This document shows positions 50,504 to 59,557 of a stretch of DNA of 64,000 nt, in pieces. The notes under the pieces are model-generated. The model ran no database searches. It was not told the origin of the DNA and saw nothing but the letters and a program-made list of their open reading frames with translations. The position numbers and the translations under genes are program-made. How positions within the stretch are numbered: position 1 is the first letter of the stretch; the number at the start of each line of letters is the position of its first letter. The DNA is from Pseudobdellovibrionaceae bacterium (lineage in GTDB: Bacteria; Bdellovibrionota; FAC87; UBA2466; JACKAF01), in contig JACKAF010000003.1 of NCBI GenBank assembly GCA_020635235.1, positions 248,001 through 312,000 of the forward strand, written 5' to 3'.

Positions 50504-50952
50504 TGGCCTCTAAAGAGCCCTCACACATTCCCATTGGTGGCGTTCAGATTCCCTGTTCACTCAAAATTGAATCGCATTCTGACGGCGATGTGCTTCTGCA
50601 CGCTGTGGTCGACGCGATCTTGGGCTCGCTTGCCTTGGGTGACATAGGACGCTGGTTTCCTGACAGCGAACCGGAGAACCGATCTCGTCCAAGTCATGAG
50701 TTTTTAGAAATTGTACTCAAAAAAGCCCACGATATGGGTTGGGTTGTGAAGCAGCTCGACTCCATCGTGCACCTTGAGACCCCGCGCTTAGCCGGGCATA
50801 TAGATGGTATCCGTGAAAATCTAGCCAAATTGCTCAACATCGAGCTGGATAGAACGAGTGTAAAAGCGAAGAGTGGAGAAGGGCTAGGGCCTGTCGGGAC
50901 GCGCAATGCGCTCGCGGCCCAAGCTTACGTTGTGCTAGTGGAAAGAAGCTAA
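50467..50952 (+). CDS. ispF: 2-C-methyl-D-erythritol 2,4-cyclodiphosphate synthase
   Basis: 161 residues, full length. Metal site motif GIGYDIHRL, HSDGDVLLHAVVDAILG and the C-terminal VKAKSGEGLGPVG. It cyclises CDP-methylerythritol 2-phosphate in the MEP pathway as a trimer. GGGAGG precedes the ATG, inside ispD. Confidence 0.97.
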   Translation: MRFGIGYDIHRLMASKEPSHIPIGGVQIPCSLKIESHSDGDVLLHAVVDAILGSLALGDIGRWFPDSEPENRSRPSHEFLEIVLKKAHDMGWVVKQLDSIVHLETPRLAGHIDGIRENLAKLLNIELDRTSVKAKSGEGLGPVGTRNALAAQAYVVLVERS

Positions 50953-50957
50953 ATGCC

Positions 50958-52445
50958 ATGTTGCGAATCACAAATACGCTGACCGGCGAAAAAGAGACAT
51001 TTGAACCCATCCATGCGGGCGAAGTTAAGATGTATGTGTGCGGTCCCACTGTGTATGGACTGACTCACATTGGTAATTTTCGTCCAGTCGTTTTTTTTAA
51101 CGTTGTTCGAAACTATCTGGAACGTAAGGGCTTCAAAGTCACTTACGTTTCCAATTTCACCGACGTAGATGACAAAATCATCAACAAGGCGCGCGAACAA
51201 GAGATCTCTGCATCTGAGGTTTCCGAAAAGTATACGGAGGAGTTTATCAAGGACGTCGAGTCACTCGGCATCCGCCGCCCTGACAAAGCTCCGAAGGTTA
51301 CAGAATTCATCCCTCAGATCATTGATTTTATCGCTGGGCTGGTGAAAAACGGCTCTGCCTACGTGGCCGAAAATGGGGAAGTATTTTTTTCGGTCCGGAA
51401 CTTTAAGGAGTATGGAAAACTCTCCAAAAAGAAAATAGATGATTTGCAAGTCGGCGCCCGAGTCGATCCGAACGAGCTCAAAAGAGATCCGTTAGATTTT
51501 AGTCTCTGGAAGCCACAAAAGGCGGCCGATGAACCGGCCTGGGAAAGTCCCTGGGGAATGGGGCGGCCTGGTTGGCACATTGAGTGCTCTGCGATGGCCA
51601 TGCAGTACTGTGGGGAAACCTTCGATATTCACGGCGGCGGAATGGATTTGATCCACCCGCACCACGAAAATGAAATCGCACAGTCCGAGGGCCTGACGGG
51701 TAAACCTTTCGTGCGCTACTGGATGCACAATAACTTGCTAACGATGGAATCGGAAAAAATGTCCAAATCCTTGGGCAATATTTTTCTTACGCGCGATTTT
51801 GTGAAGAAGCATTCTGCGGAGACCTTGAAGTTCATGCTCCTCTCAGGGCACTACCGGTCTCCAATTGATTTTTCCGAAAAACATATTCGGGATGTGGATG
51901 CGGCCCTTCATCGAATCTATTCGGCACGCTTGAAATGTGAGAGCTTCCCGACCGAAGATCTTGCCCCTGGCGGCGAAGGCTCGACTGAAGAAAACAAACT
52001 TGTCGCCTTTTCCAAAGAGTTTCCTAAGCTTTGGCAGGACGCGATGGACGACGATTTCAATACCGCCAAAGCGGCAGGTTACTTGTTTGAGTATGTGCGC
52101 GCGGTAAACGCGTACCTTGATAGGAAGAAATTTAAGCCGAACGAGAAAGCGCTGGAGCTTTGCCAAAACTTTGTGGCTGCCCTAGAGGATTACTCCAGCG
52201 TGATGAATGTGCTGGGTGAGAATTCGGAGACGTTCCTACAGAGTCTGCGGCTAAGGTATTTAGCGGCTAACGGCATTTCGGAAGCGACCGTACTAGAGAA
52301 AATCGCGCAAAGGCGAGAGGCGCGTCAGTCTAAAGACTTCAGCCGTGCCGACGCACTTAGAGACGAGCTGCTCGAAAAAGGCGTCGAAGTCCGAGATGCT
52401 GGGGACGTGAGTACGTGGGATATCGTGATTAGTCCCAAGGCCTAA
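50958..52445 (+). CDS. cysS: Cysteinyl-tRNA synthetase
   Basis: 495 residues. Class I motifs: HIGN (GLTHIGNFRP, the HIGH equivalent) with the zinc Cys in CGPTVYG, IECSAMAMQY, and KMSKSLGN. C-terminal helical tRNA-binding part complete. It is five bases after ispF, and its stop overlaps the convergent lepB stop. Confidence 0.97.
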   Translation: MLRITNTLTGEKETFEPIHAGEVKMYVCGPTVYGLTHIGNFRPVVFFNVVRNYLERKGFKVTYVSNFTDVDDKIINKAREQEISASEVSEKYTEEFIKDVESLGIRRPDKAPKVTEFIPQIIDFIAGLVKNGSAYVAENGEVFFSVRNFKEYGKLSKKKIDDLQVGARVDPNELKRDPLDFSLWKPQKAADEPAWESPWGMGRPGWHIECSAMAMQYCGETFDIHGGGMDLIHPHHENEIAQSEGLTGKPFVRYWMHNNLLTMESEKMSKSLGNIFLTRDFVKKHSAETLKFMLLSGHYRSPIDFSEKHIRDVDAALHRIYSARLKCESFPTEDLAPGGEGSTEENKLVAFSKEFPKLWQDAMDDDFNTAKAAGYLFEYVRAVNAYLDRKKFKPNEKALELCQNFVAALEDYSSVMNVLGENSETFLQSLRLRYLAANGISEATVLEKIAQRREARQSKDFSRADALRDELLEKGVEVRDAGDVSTWDIVISPKA

Positions 52446-53035
52446 GCTCCCCAAAGGATAGATATCTTCCCTTTCAGATAACGGTATGGGATCGGACCCC
52501 ACTCCCGACTATCCACACTCTTTTCACGGTTGTCACCTAAAGCAAAGAAGTGACCTTCGGGTACATCGATGGGCCCGTAGTTTTGCGCTTGCTCCAGACT
52601 TACAGTGTATTTGATGGAAGAGGAGAGGGACTCGTAGAAATAGCCAGTATCGGCAACCGGCGAGTATTCGAGGGCAACATCATTGATCCAAAGCTTACCC
52701 TCTTTTATCTCAAGGCGATCGCCGCCGATCGCGACGACTCGCTTTACGAAAGTTGTTCCGGGAGAGTCCGGCAACGTAAACGCGACGACATCCGAACGGG
52801 CAGGGCTACCTACATTGATCAGCGAAAAGTTGGTCATCGGAAGGTAGACGTTGTAACGCGCGCGCGAGGAGACTACCAGGCTGTCTTTTGGAATGCTTGG
52901 GGACATGGAGTCCGAGCGCACCCGGTAGATTTCTAGAATAAACCCTCGGAGCATCAGCGCCCCTAGGGTAGAAACCAGAAGGATGCGCGTCACCGGCGTT
53001 AGGCGATTCCATAATTTGTCGAAGAAAGCCCGCAT
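52442..53035 (-). CDS. lepB: Signal peptidase I
   Basis: 197 residues. One N-terminal membrane helix, catalytic Ser in SDSMSPSI, catalytic Lys in FVKRVVAIGGD, and GDNREKSVDSREWG near the C-terminus. It removes signal peptides at the periplasmic face. It is at the short end for the family. Two bases after lepA. Confidence 0.94.
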   Translation of the reverse strand: MRAFFDKLWNRLTPVTRILLVSTLGALMLRGFILEIYRVRSDSMSPSIPKDSLVVSSRARYNVYLPMTNFSLINVGSPARSDVVAFTLPDSPGTTFVKRVVAIGGDRLEIKEGKLWINDVALEYSPVADTGYFYESLSSSIKYTVSLEQAQNYGPIDVPEGHFFALGDNREKSVDSREWGPIPYRYLKGKISILWGA

Positions 53036-53037
53036 TG

Positions 53038-54897
53038 TTAATCGATAGAGAGCGCCGCAAGGAAAGCTTCTTGAGGGATGTCGACTTTACCGACCTGCTT
53101 CATCCGCTTTTTGCCTTCCTTCTGCTTTTCGAGAAGTTTTCGTTTACGTGTGATATCGCCGCCGTAACATTTGGCGGTCACGTTTTTGCGTAAAGGTGCA
53201 ATCCGTTCCCGGGAAATGATCTTGCTGCCGATTGCGGCCTGAAGCACAACCTCAAACATCTGCCGCTCGATAAAGCCCTTCATTTTTGTAACGAGTTCTT
53301 TGCCTCGGTAATAGGCTTTTTCCTTGGGGACGATCCAACTGAGAGCGTCCACCGGCTCGCCGTTGATGAGCAAGTCCATCTTTACGAGCGGGGCTTCCTC
53401 GAAACGGGAAAATTCGTAGTCCAAACTCGCGTAGCCTTTACTTAAACTCTTGATCCGATCGTAAAAGGACATCACCACTTCGTTGAAGGGGAGATCATAT
53501 TCCAAGAGAATGTGCGTGGGAGAATGGTAGAAAAGCTTGGTTTGTTTTCCCCGGCGATCTTCGCAGAGCTTGATTAGATTTCCCAAAAACTTCTCGGGTG
53601 TGTGTATAGAAACATGGACAATCGGTTCCGCAATCGCCTCGACGTGCTGCACCGGTGGCAGTTGTGAAGGGTTGTGGATTTCAAGCGTTTCACCCGAGGT
53701 TTTCCGAACGCGGTAGACGACGGTGGGGGCGGTAGTGACCAGGGTCAATCCAAACTCCCGCTCCAGCCGCTCCTGGATAATCTCCATGTGTAAGAGCCCA
53801 AGGAATCCACAACGCAAACCAAAACCCAGGGCGTCAGAACTCTCAGGTTCGAAAGTGACGGAGCTGTCATTGAGACTCAGCTTTTCCATCGCTGCCTTGA
53901 GATCGGGGTAATCGGCACTATCGACGGGATAAATACCGCTAAACACCATCGGCTTCACTTCTTTGAATCCGGGCAGAGGCTTGTCCGCCGCCTTACCGCT
54001 CAACGTAATCGTGTCCCCGATCTTGATGTCTCGAATGTCTTTGATGCCGGCAACGATGAAGCCCACTTCTCCTGCTTCAAGAGTTTTTACCTCCACTCCC
54101 TTTGGAGCAAAGACCCCGAGTTTGAGCACTTCGTATTCTTTTTTGGAGTGCATCATGAGGATTTTTTGGCCGGTCGCCAGCTGACCGTTAACGATCCTAC
54201 AAAGCAGAATCACACCCTGGTACGGATCGAACCAGGCATCAAAGATGAGCCCTTGTAGAGGATCGCTCACTTTGCCTTTGGGTGGCGGGAAATTCTTCAC
54301 AACCCCCTCAAGGACGGCCGCGATATTCTTGCCCTCTTTGGCGCTGATGCAGACGGCGTTTTCTGCTGAGATCCCGATCAAGTCTTCAATCTCCCGCTTT
54401 GTCTTCTCGATGTCGGAACCGGGAAGATCAATCTTATTTAAGACGGGTAGAATCTCTAAATTGTTATCCAAAGCCTGATAAACGTTAGCAAGCGTCTGCG
54501 CTTCGACCCCTTGTGAAGCGTCGACTACTAAAACTGCCCCTTCGCAGGCTGCGAGACTTCGGGACACTTCATAACCAAAATCCACATGCCCGGGAGTGTC
54601 GATGAGGTTGAGGACGTAGATTTGGCCGTCCTCCGCACGGTAGTTCAAGCGCGCGGACTGCGCCTTGATGGTAATCCCCCGCTCACGTTCAATGTCCATT
54701 TGATCCAGAAATTGAGAGCGCATTTCGCGTTGGGTGAGCGCGCCCGTGATCTGTAGAAGGCGATCGGCGAGCGTGGATTTGCCGTGATCGATATGGGCAA
54801 CGATGCTGAAATTACGAATGCGCTGCGAGTCTGCCAAAGAAGAGTACTGCTCAGTTATCCAGGGGTAACCGTCGGCCTCCGGATTTAGGACCATCAT
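53038..54897 (-). CDS. lepA: Elongation factor 4 (LepA)
   Basis: 619 residues. GTPase motifs AHIDHGKST, DTPGHVDF and NKIDLPG, and the LepA-specific C-terminal domain are complete. Typical LepA proteins begin near DSQRIRNFSIVAHIDHG, 22 residues into this frame. The ATG at 54897 has no ribosome site and overlaps the ribbon-helix-helix gene by 47 bases; a TTG at 54837 is an alternative start just past that gene. Known role: ribosome-bound back-translocase or initiation-related factor. Confidence 0.93.
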   Translation of the reverse strand: MMVLNPEADGYPWITEQYSSLADSQRIRNFSIVAHIDHGKSTLADRLLQITGALTQREMRSQFLDQMDIERERGITIKAQSARLNYRAEDGQIYVLNLIDTPGHVDFGYEVSRSLAACEGAVLVVDASQGVEAQTLANVYQALDNNLEILPVLNKIDLPGSDIEKTKREIEDLIGISAENAVCISAKEGKNIAAVLEGVVKNFPPPKGKVSDPLQGLIFDAWFDPYQGVILLCRIVNGQLATGQKILMMHSKKEYEVLKLGVFAPKGVEVKTLEAGEVGFIVAGIKDIRDIKIGDTITLSGKAADKPLPGFKEVKPMVFSGIYPVDSADYPDLKAAMEKLSLNDSSVTFEPESSDALGFGLRCGFLGLLHMEIIQERLEREFGLTLVTTAPTVVYRVRKTSGETLEIHNPSQLPPVQHVEAIAEPIVHVSIHTPEKFLGNLIKLCEDRRGKQTKLFYHSPTHILLEYDLPFNEVVMSFYDRIKSLSKGYASLDYEFSRFEEAPLVKMDLLINGEPVDALSWIVPKEKAYYRGKELVTKMKGFIERQMFEVVLQAAIGSKIISRERIAPLRKNVTAKCYGGDITRKRKLLEKQKEGKKRMKQVGKVDIPQEAFLAALSID

Positions 54898-55075
54898 CTT
54901 GAATCAACATCATCTGTCCCGGCAGAAGGTGTTTGTGTCTTTCAAGAATCAGATCAATTCCTTCGCGAATATATTCTGCGATAGGAACCTTTGTCTTTTG
55001 GTTCAAGAGCTTTAGCAACCTATTTTGTTCGCTCGTAATATACACCGTCGTCGAAATTTTTTTTCGGCTTTCCAT
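54851..55075 (-). CDS. Ribbon-helix-helix (CopG-like) DNA-binding protein
   Basis: 74 residues. A strand (KISTTVYITSEQ), then helices EQNRLLKLLNQK and VPIAEYIREGIDLIL, match the ribbon-helix-helix fold. GAGGGG precedes the ATG, behind a good promoter. The C-terminal 25 residues are outside the domain and overlap the start of lepA. Probably a small dimeric regulator, perhaps of its own operon; no toxin gene accompanies it. Confidence 0.75.
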   Translation of the reverse strand: MESRKKISTTVYITSEQNRLLKLLNQKTKVPIAEYIREGIDLILERHKHLLPGQMMLIQDDGPKSGGRRLPLDN

Positions 55076-55112
55076 ACAACCCCTCTAAATCACCCGATGA
55101 CCCGTAACGCTC

Positions 55113-55140
55113 ACGATACATGACCATATATCTATGTCAA
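55113..55140 (-). promoter_or_regulatory. Sigma-70-type promoter of the RHH-lepA-lepB operon
   Basis: On the minus strand TTGACA (55135-55140), a 16-base spacer and TATCGT (55113-55118). The ATG at 55075 is about 30 bases from the expected start. Confidence 0.5.
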
Positions 55141-55312
55141 TAAAGCTTAATCGAATCCAAAACTTAGCAGAAATTGTTTTCAAAAATAATGCTTTAGTGA
55201 TGACGCCGCGCACCACTTTAACGTCAATTTTTTGAAAACTTCTGCTGCAAAACAGGAGCAATTTTATCTGAACGGACGCAATCTGTCCTAGGTAAGCCGC
55301 ACAAAAAACAAA

Positions 55313-56641
55313 CTACAGTAAGTTCGTCGCGAGTTCAGCGAGCTGCGAACGTTCACCCTTCATCAGGGTAGTGTGCGCCGCCAACGGCTCGTTCTTGAAG
55401 CGTTCAACGATGTACGACAGGCCGTTACTCGAGGAATCGACATACGGGTTATCGATCTGGTAGCAGTCACCGGTCAGCACGACCTTGGTGCCTTCACCCG
55501 CGCGCGTGATGATGGTCTTAATCTCGTGCGGTGTCAGGTTCTGGGCCTCGTCGACAATTAGATACTGGTAGGCAAGGCTGCGGCCACGGATGTAGGTCAG
55601 TGGCTCAATGTGCAGCATTCCCTGGCGCATGAGTTCTTGCCAGGCTTTACCGGATCGCTTTTTCTCTGGGCGATCCGTTCCGGCAAAGGAAATGATGTAA
55701 TCAATGTTGTCGAAGATAGGCTGCATCCACGGGTTCAGCTTTTCTTCGATCTCGCCTGGAAGATAACCGATATCCTTACCCAAGGGGAAAACGGGACGCG
55801 AGACCAGAAGCTTCTGGTACTTGCCTTCATCGATTGTCTTTTGCAGACCGCAGGCAATGGCCATCAAAGTTTTACCTGTCCCTGCCTTGCCCACCAAGCT
55901 GACAAGGGGGACGTCTTCGTCCATTAGCGCGTCGAGTGCAAAGGCCTGCTCCATGTTTCTGGGCTTGATTCCCCAAACGCCGCCTTCGACGCTTCGGATA
56001 GCCACAACTTCCTTGGTGGCGGAATTGTAGCGGCCAAAAGCTTTGTTGTTCGGATTCTTCTGGTCCTTCAACTCGACATACGAGTTGGGGAAGAGGGCCT
56101 TGTCTTCCATCGGAAACCGTTTTTGTCCCTTAAAGTGCTCAATTACATCCCCGGGCACTTCAAAATGCGTGATGCCACTATAAAGCTCCTCAATGGTGAC
56201 GCGGCTGGGTTCAAAGTCGACTGAAGTAATACCCAGAGCGTCTGCCTTGACACGGAGGTTTACGTCTTTGGTGACAAAGATGACGGGGGTTTTGGGATCG
56301 TCTTTGTGGAGTTTGAGAGCGACAGCAAGGATCCGGTGATCGTTGATTGTAGTCTTAAGGTTTGAAGGGAGCATTTTTTCTGCCCCTTCAAAGAGATCCA
56401 CAATTAGTTTACCGCCCTTGGCGATGGCGACGCCGTTGGCGAGTGAGCCGCGCGTTCTTAAGTCATCTAAAAATCGCGAGAAGTGGCGAGCGTTGCGGCC
56501 CGTTTCAGTCAGATCCTTTTTGAAGCGGTCCATTTCCTCCAAGACGGTGATAGGGACCACAATCGTATTGTCTGCGAATTTGAACAGACACTGCGGATCG
56601 TAAAGAATAACACTGGTGTCGAGAACGAATATTTTGCTCAA
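55313..56641 (-). CDS. PhoH family PIN-ATPase fusion
   Basis: 442 residues. N-terminal PIN domain with acidic residues Asp8, Asp101 and Asp126 for a possible RNase centre. C-terminal PhoH ATPase with Walker A GKAGTGKT (251-258) and Walker B LIVDEAQN (Asp364, Glu365). Known family members couple RNA binding or unwinding to RNA cleavage; targets unknown. Its ATG overlaps the rseP stop by four bases. Confidence 0.93.
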   Translation of the reverse strand: MSKIFVLDTSVILYDPQCLFKFADNTIVVPITVLEEMDRFKKDLTETGRNARHFSRFLDDLRTRGSLANGVAIAKGGKLIVDLFEGAEKMLPSNLKTTINDHRILAVALKLHKDDPKTPVIFVTKDVNLRVKADALGITSVDFEPSRVTIEELYSGITHFEVPGDVIEHFKGQKRFPMEDKALFPNSYVELKDQKNPNNKAFGRYNSATKEVVAIRSVEGGVWGIKPRNMEQAFALDALMDEDVPLVSLVGKAGTGKTLMAIACGLQKTIDEGKYQKLLVSRPVFPLGKDIGYLPGEIEEKLNPWMQPIFDNIDYIISFAGTDRPEKKRSGKAWQELMRQGMLHIEPLTYIRGRSLAYQYLIVDEAQNLTPHEIKTIITRAGEGTKVVLTGDCYQIDNPYVDSSSNGLSYIVERFKNEPLAAHTTLMKGERSQLAELATNLL

Positions 56642-58311
56642 TGTAAGATCATCCGAGAGATGTCGTTAAATAAGGTCAACCCCACTAGTAAAAGAATGAA
56701 TACCATTCCCATCTGGTTGGCAATCTCCATCGTTCGGATCGAAACTGGCTTGCGTTGAACTGCTTCAATGGTGAAGAAGAGCAGATGCCCACCGTCAAGA
56801 ATGGGAATCGGAAACAGGTTCAAAAGGAACAAGTTGATGCTGATGAGTGCCATCATCTGCAAGAAAGGGATGATTCCCGCATGCAAACTCTTTCCGGCGA
56901 CAGACGCAATCAGAACCGGGCCGCCAAGGTTTTTTACGGAAATCTTACCCATCACCAGCTTGCCTAGGCTGACGAGCATCCTTTCGGCGAGCTCATTGAC
57001 CTCACCCACCGAACGCGCAATCAGTGGCCCAAAAGAACGTATTTGGATCTCCGTGGAGGCCGGCTCGTAGAAGGCGGTCATCGGAGAGAAGCCCACAAGA
57101 AACTGCGTAACCGGCGAGCGCGTCAGCGGATCTTCCCGCGTCGTCTCCTTAGGCGTGAGTTTCAATTCCTCGATTTTGCCATTTCGCTGAATGGTGAGCA
57201 GCGCCTGCGCGCCCGCTTTGCCTTGCTCCTGAACGTAGTCGACGATGTTGTCGAAGTGGTAAACAGGCTTGTCGCCCACTTTCAAAATGCGATCCCCCGC
57301 CTGCATGCCGCCCGCTTCCGCTGGGCTGTCAGGGTGGATTTTGGCGACAAAAACTTCAGACGGAAAGATTCCCAACGTTTCCGGTCGTCCCCAGGATCCG
57401 AGCGTCTCGGTCTTGATTTTGGGGAGGTTTAGCGTCGCCGTTTTCTCGGGCAACGTGGAGGGATCCTCCTGGGACTCGAATGAAGCCGGCCTGCGGTAAG
57501 CGATAGTGACGGCTTTTCCCGGTTCCCAGATTTTTTCAAGCACCTCATCGATGTCTTCATAAAGTGCTACATTTTCATTTTCGATCCGCCCGACAAGGTC
57601 TCCCGTTCGAAGCCCGGCCTGGTAGGCCGCCGATCCTTCGGCAACGCCAATCTTTGAGGCCAGCGGCAACAGGGAAATACCATCAAATCCCGCAACCATA
57701 ACTTCTTCGCCGTATTCATTGCGGGACTTCACTCTGCTGACGGGAACTGGAATTTTTAGCTCGGTACCGCTTCGTTTAACGGTAACTTCCAAAGTTTCGC
57801 CCGCATGCCCGTCCAAACGGGACTCAATTTCCTTCCAGGTTAGAATCGGGGTGTTGGCGATGGCCGTCACCACATCCTTGGGGCGTAGTCCCGCGTCCCA
57901 CGAGACGCTGTTAACTTTTACCTGCCCCAGCTGAGCCGCGGCTGTTGGTTGGCCAGCCCAAAACACTATCGTGAAGAGCATATACGCCAAGAGTAGATTT
58001 GCCAGAGGACCCGCGGCCACTATCAAGAAGCGCTTGTAGAGCTTCTGGGTCGAGAAGGCACGGTGGGCCTCGGCGGCGGGTACTTCCTTGTACGGGTCGT
58101 CACCCATCAACTTCACGTAGCCGCCTAGCGGGAAGAGGGAGAGCGCATATTCCGTTTCTCCCCACTGCTTTTTGAATAACTTTTTGCCGAAGCCTAGCGA
58201 AAAAACCTCGACCCGGACGCCAAAACTTTTGGCCACCAGGAAATGCCCGAGCTCATGGAAAAAGATGAGCCCCCCAAGTAGTACGATGACTCCGACTGCC
58301 GCTGTTATCAC
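56638..58311 (-). CDS. rseP: Site-2 protease RseP
   Basis: 557 residues, GTG start behind GGAGG. Membrane zinc protease: FFHELGHFLVAK with HELGH at 19-23, and the second metal motif PIPILDGGHLLFF near the C-terminus. Two PDZ domains lie between the membrane parts. It is about 100 residues longer than E. coli RseP, mostly in the inter-PDZ region. Known role: intramembrane cleavage of anti-sigma factors and remnant signal peptides. Confidence 0.94.
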   Translation of the reverse strand: MITAAVGVIVLLGGLIFFHELGHFLVAKSFGVRVEVFSLGFGKKLFKKQWGETEYALSLFPLGGYVKLMGDDPYKEVPAAEAHRAFSTQKLYKRFLIVAAGPLANLLLAYMLFTIVFWAGQPTAAAQLGQVKVNSVSWDAGLRPKDVVTAIANTPILTWKEIESRLDGHAGETLEVTVKRSGTELKIPVPVSRVKSRNEYGEEVMVAGFDGISLLPLASKIGVAEGSAAYQAGLRTGDLVGRIENENVALYEDIDEVLEKIWEPGKAVTIAYRRPASFESQEDPSTLPEKTATLNLPKIKTETLGSWGRPETLGIFPSEVFVAKIHPDSPAEAGGMQAGDRILKVGDKPVYHFDNIVDYVQEQGKAGAQALLTIQRNGKIEELKLTPKETTREDPLTRSPVTQFLVGFSPMTAFYEPASTEIQIRSFGPLIARSVGEVNELAERMLVSLGKLVMGKISVKNLGGPVLIASVAGKSLHAGIIPFLQMMALISINLFLLNLFPIPILDGGHLLFFTIEAVQRKPVSIRTMEIANQMGMVFILLLVGLTLFNDISRMILH

Positions 58312-58339
58312 AAAACCTCCGAGCTTAGGCGTTTATCTT

Positions 58340-58345
58340 ATTATA
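58340..58345 (-). promoter_or_regulatory. Possible -10 box of the rseP-phoH unit
   Basis: TATAAT on the minus strand, 29 bases ahead of the rseP GTG, in the 103-base gap that separates rseP from dxr. No clear -35 partner. Confidence 0.3.
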
Positions 58346-58414
58346 TAGTTCCCAACCCGCCAACTATCCTTTGGCCTGCTAACTAGTGAGAATCTCAATT
58401 TTTAACCCGATGCG

Positions 58415-59557
58415 TTATGGCAACAGAGATTGACCGAGCGCGCGACTTTGGCTGTCCACAGTGAACACATCCTCAATGCTTAAGATGGGGACGCTCGCGT
58501 GAAGGTCCAGGCCTCGCTCAATAAGACGGGGGATCCCCGAGAAAAGTAGCTTTTTTCCCAAAAAAGCGTGGACGGCGATTTCGTTCAAGGCATTCAGCGC
58601 TACCAGGTGACTCGGGCCACTCGCCAAGGCCTCCCGCGCGAGGCGAAGGGCGGGAAAACGCACTTCGTCCGGCTCCAGAAATTCCAGCTGGGCCATGTCT
58701 TTTAAGCTGAGAGCGGGAATCACCGCTTCGAGCCGTTCCGGGTAGGCCATTGCGTACCCAATGGAGCAGCGCATGTCGGGTTTGTTGAATTGGGCGATAT
58801 ACGAGTTGTCCTTAAAACACAAAGCCCCGTGGACCAAACTCTGCGGGTGGATCCAGACTTCGATGTCTTTCGCAGGAAAATCAAAAAGGATATGCGCTTC
58901 CACCAGTTCAAGGCCCTTGTTCATCAAGGTGGCAGAATCGACAGAAATTTTCGGACCCATGCTCCAGTTGGGGTGCTTAACCGCGATCTCAGGGGTGACC
59001 TCATCCAACGGGAGGTGAGGTTGTCTGAGAAGCGGGCCACCGCTAGCGGTGAGGACAAGCGATCGAATTTCTTCTCGATTGCGGCCCTGCAACAACTGAT
59101 AAAGCGCGTTGTGTTCGCTATCGACAGGAATGCAGCGTCCCTTCGAATGCGCAATTTCTTTTTGCAGGAGCGAGCCCGCCGTAATGATGGACTCTTTGTT
59201 TGCGAGCGCGACGTCTTTGCCCGCGCGCACGGCCGCCAATGTGGGTGCTAAGGCCGCAAAACCCAGAATACCCATTACAATCAGATCGGCTTCTTCCAAA
59301 GCGGCTACGGCTTCCAGACCTTCACGCCCACACAGAACCTTGAGACTAGGGTACCAACGCTGCATTTGCTCGGCGTCAGACTCTTCGGCGACCACGGCGT
59401 AGCTTGGCTCGTAGCGGGCGACCTGCTGTTTTAGTAAATCGAGATTCTTTCCGGCGGTTAGGGCCAGGACTCTAAAACGATTGGGAAACTGATCTACAAT
59501 CTGGAGCGTTTGTGTGCCGATCGAACCCGTCGATCCCATTACGCAGATTGATTTCAC
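58415..59557 (-). CDS. dxr: 1-deoxy-D-xylulose 5-phosphate reductoisomerase
   Basis: 380 residues, GTG start sharing one base with the cdsA stop. NADPH motif GSTGSIGTQTL, ANKESIITAG, PVDSEHNALYQLLQG and ASGGPL, all characteristic. It makes methylerythritol 4-phosphate, first committed step of the MEP pathway continued by IspD and IspF. Confidence 0.97.
   Translation of the reverse strand: MKSICVMGSTGSIGTQTLQIVDQFPNRFRVLALTAGKNLDLLKQQVARYEPSYAVVAEESDAEQMQRWYPSLKVLCGREGLEAVAALEEADLIVMGILGFAALAPTLAAVRAGKDVALANKESIITAGSLLQKEIAHSKGRCIPVDSEHNALYQLLQGRNREEIRSLVLTASGGPLLRQPHLPLDEVTPEIAVKHPNWSMGPKISVDSATLMNKGLELVEAHILFDFPAKDIEVWIHPQSLVHGALCFKDNSYIAQFNKPDMRCSIGYAMAYPERLEAVIPALSLKDMAQLEFLEPDEVRFPALRLAREALASGPSHLVALNALNEIAVHAFLGKKLLFSGIPRLIERGLDLHASVPILSIEDVFTVDSQSRALGQSLLP

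Noticed and set aside
54851..55075. Antitoxin of a toxin-antitoxin pair
   Set aside because: The neighbour is lepA, not a toxin; the ribbon-helix-helix fold alone does not support the call.
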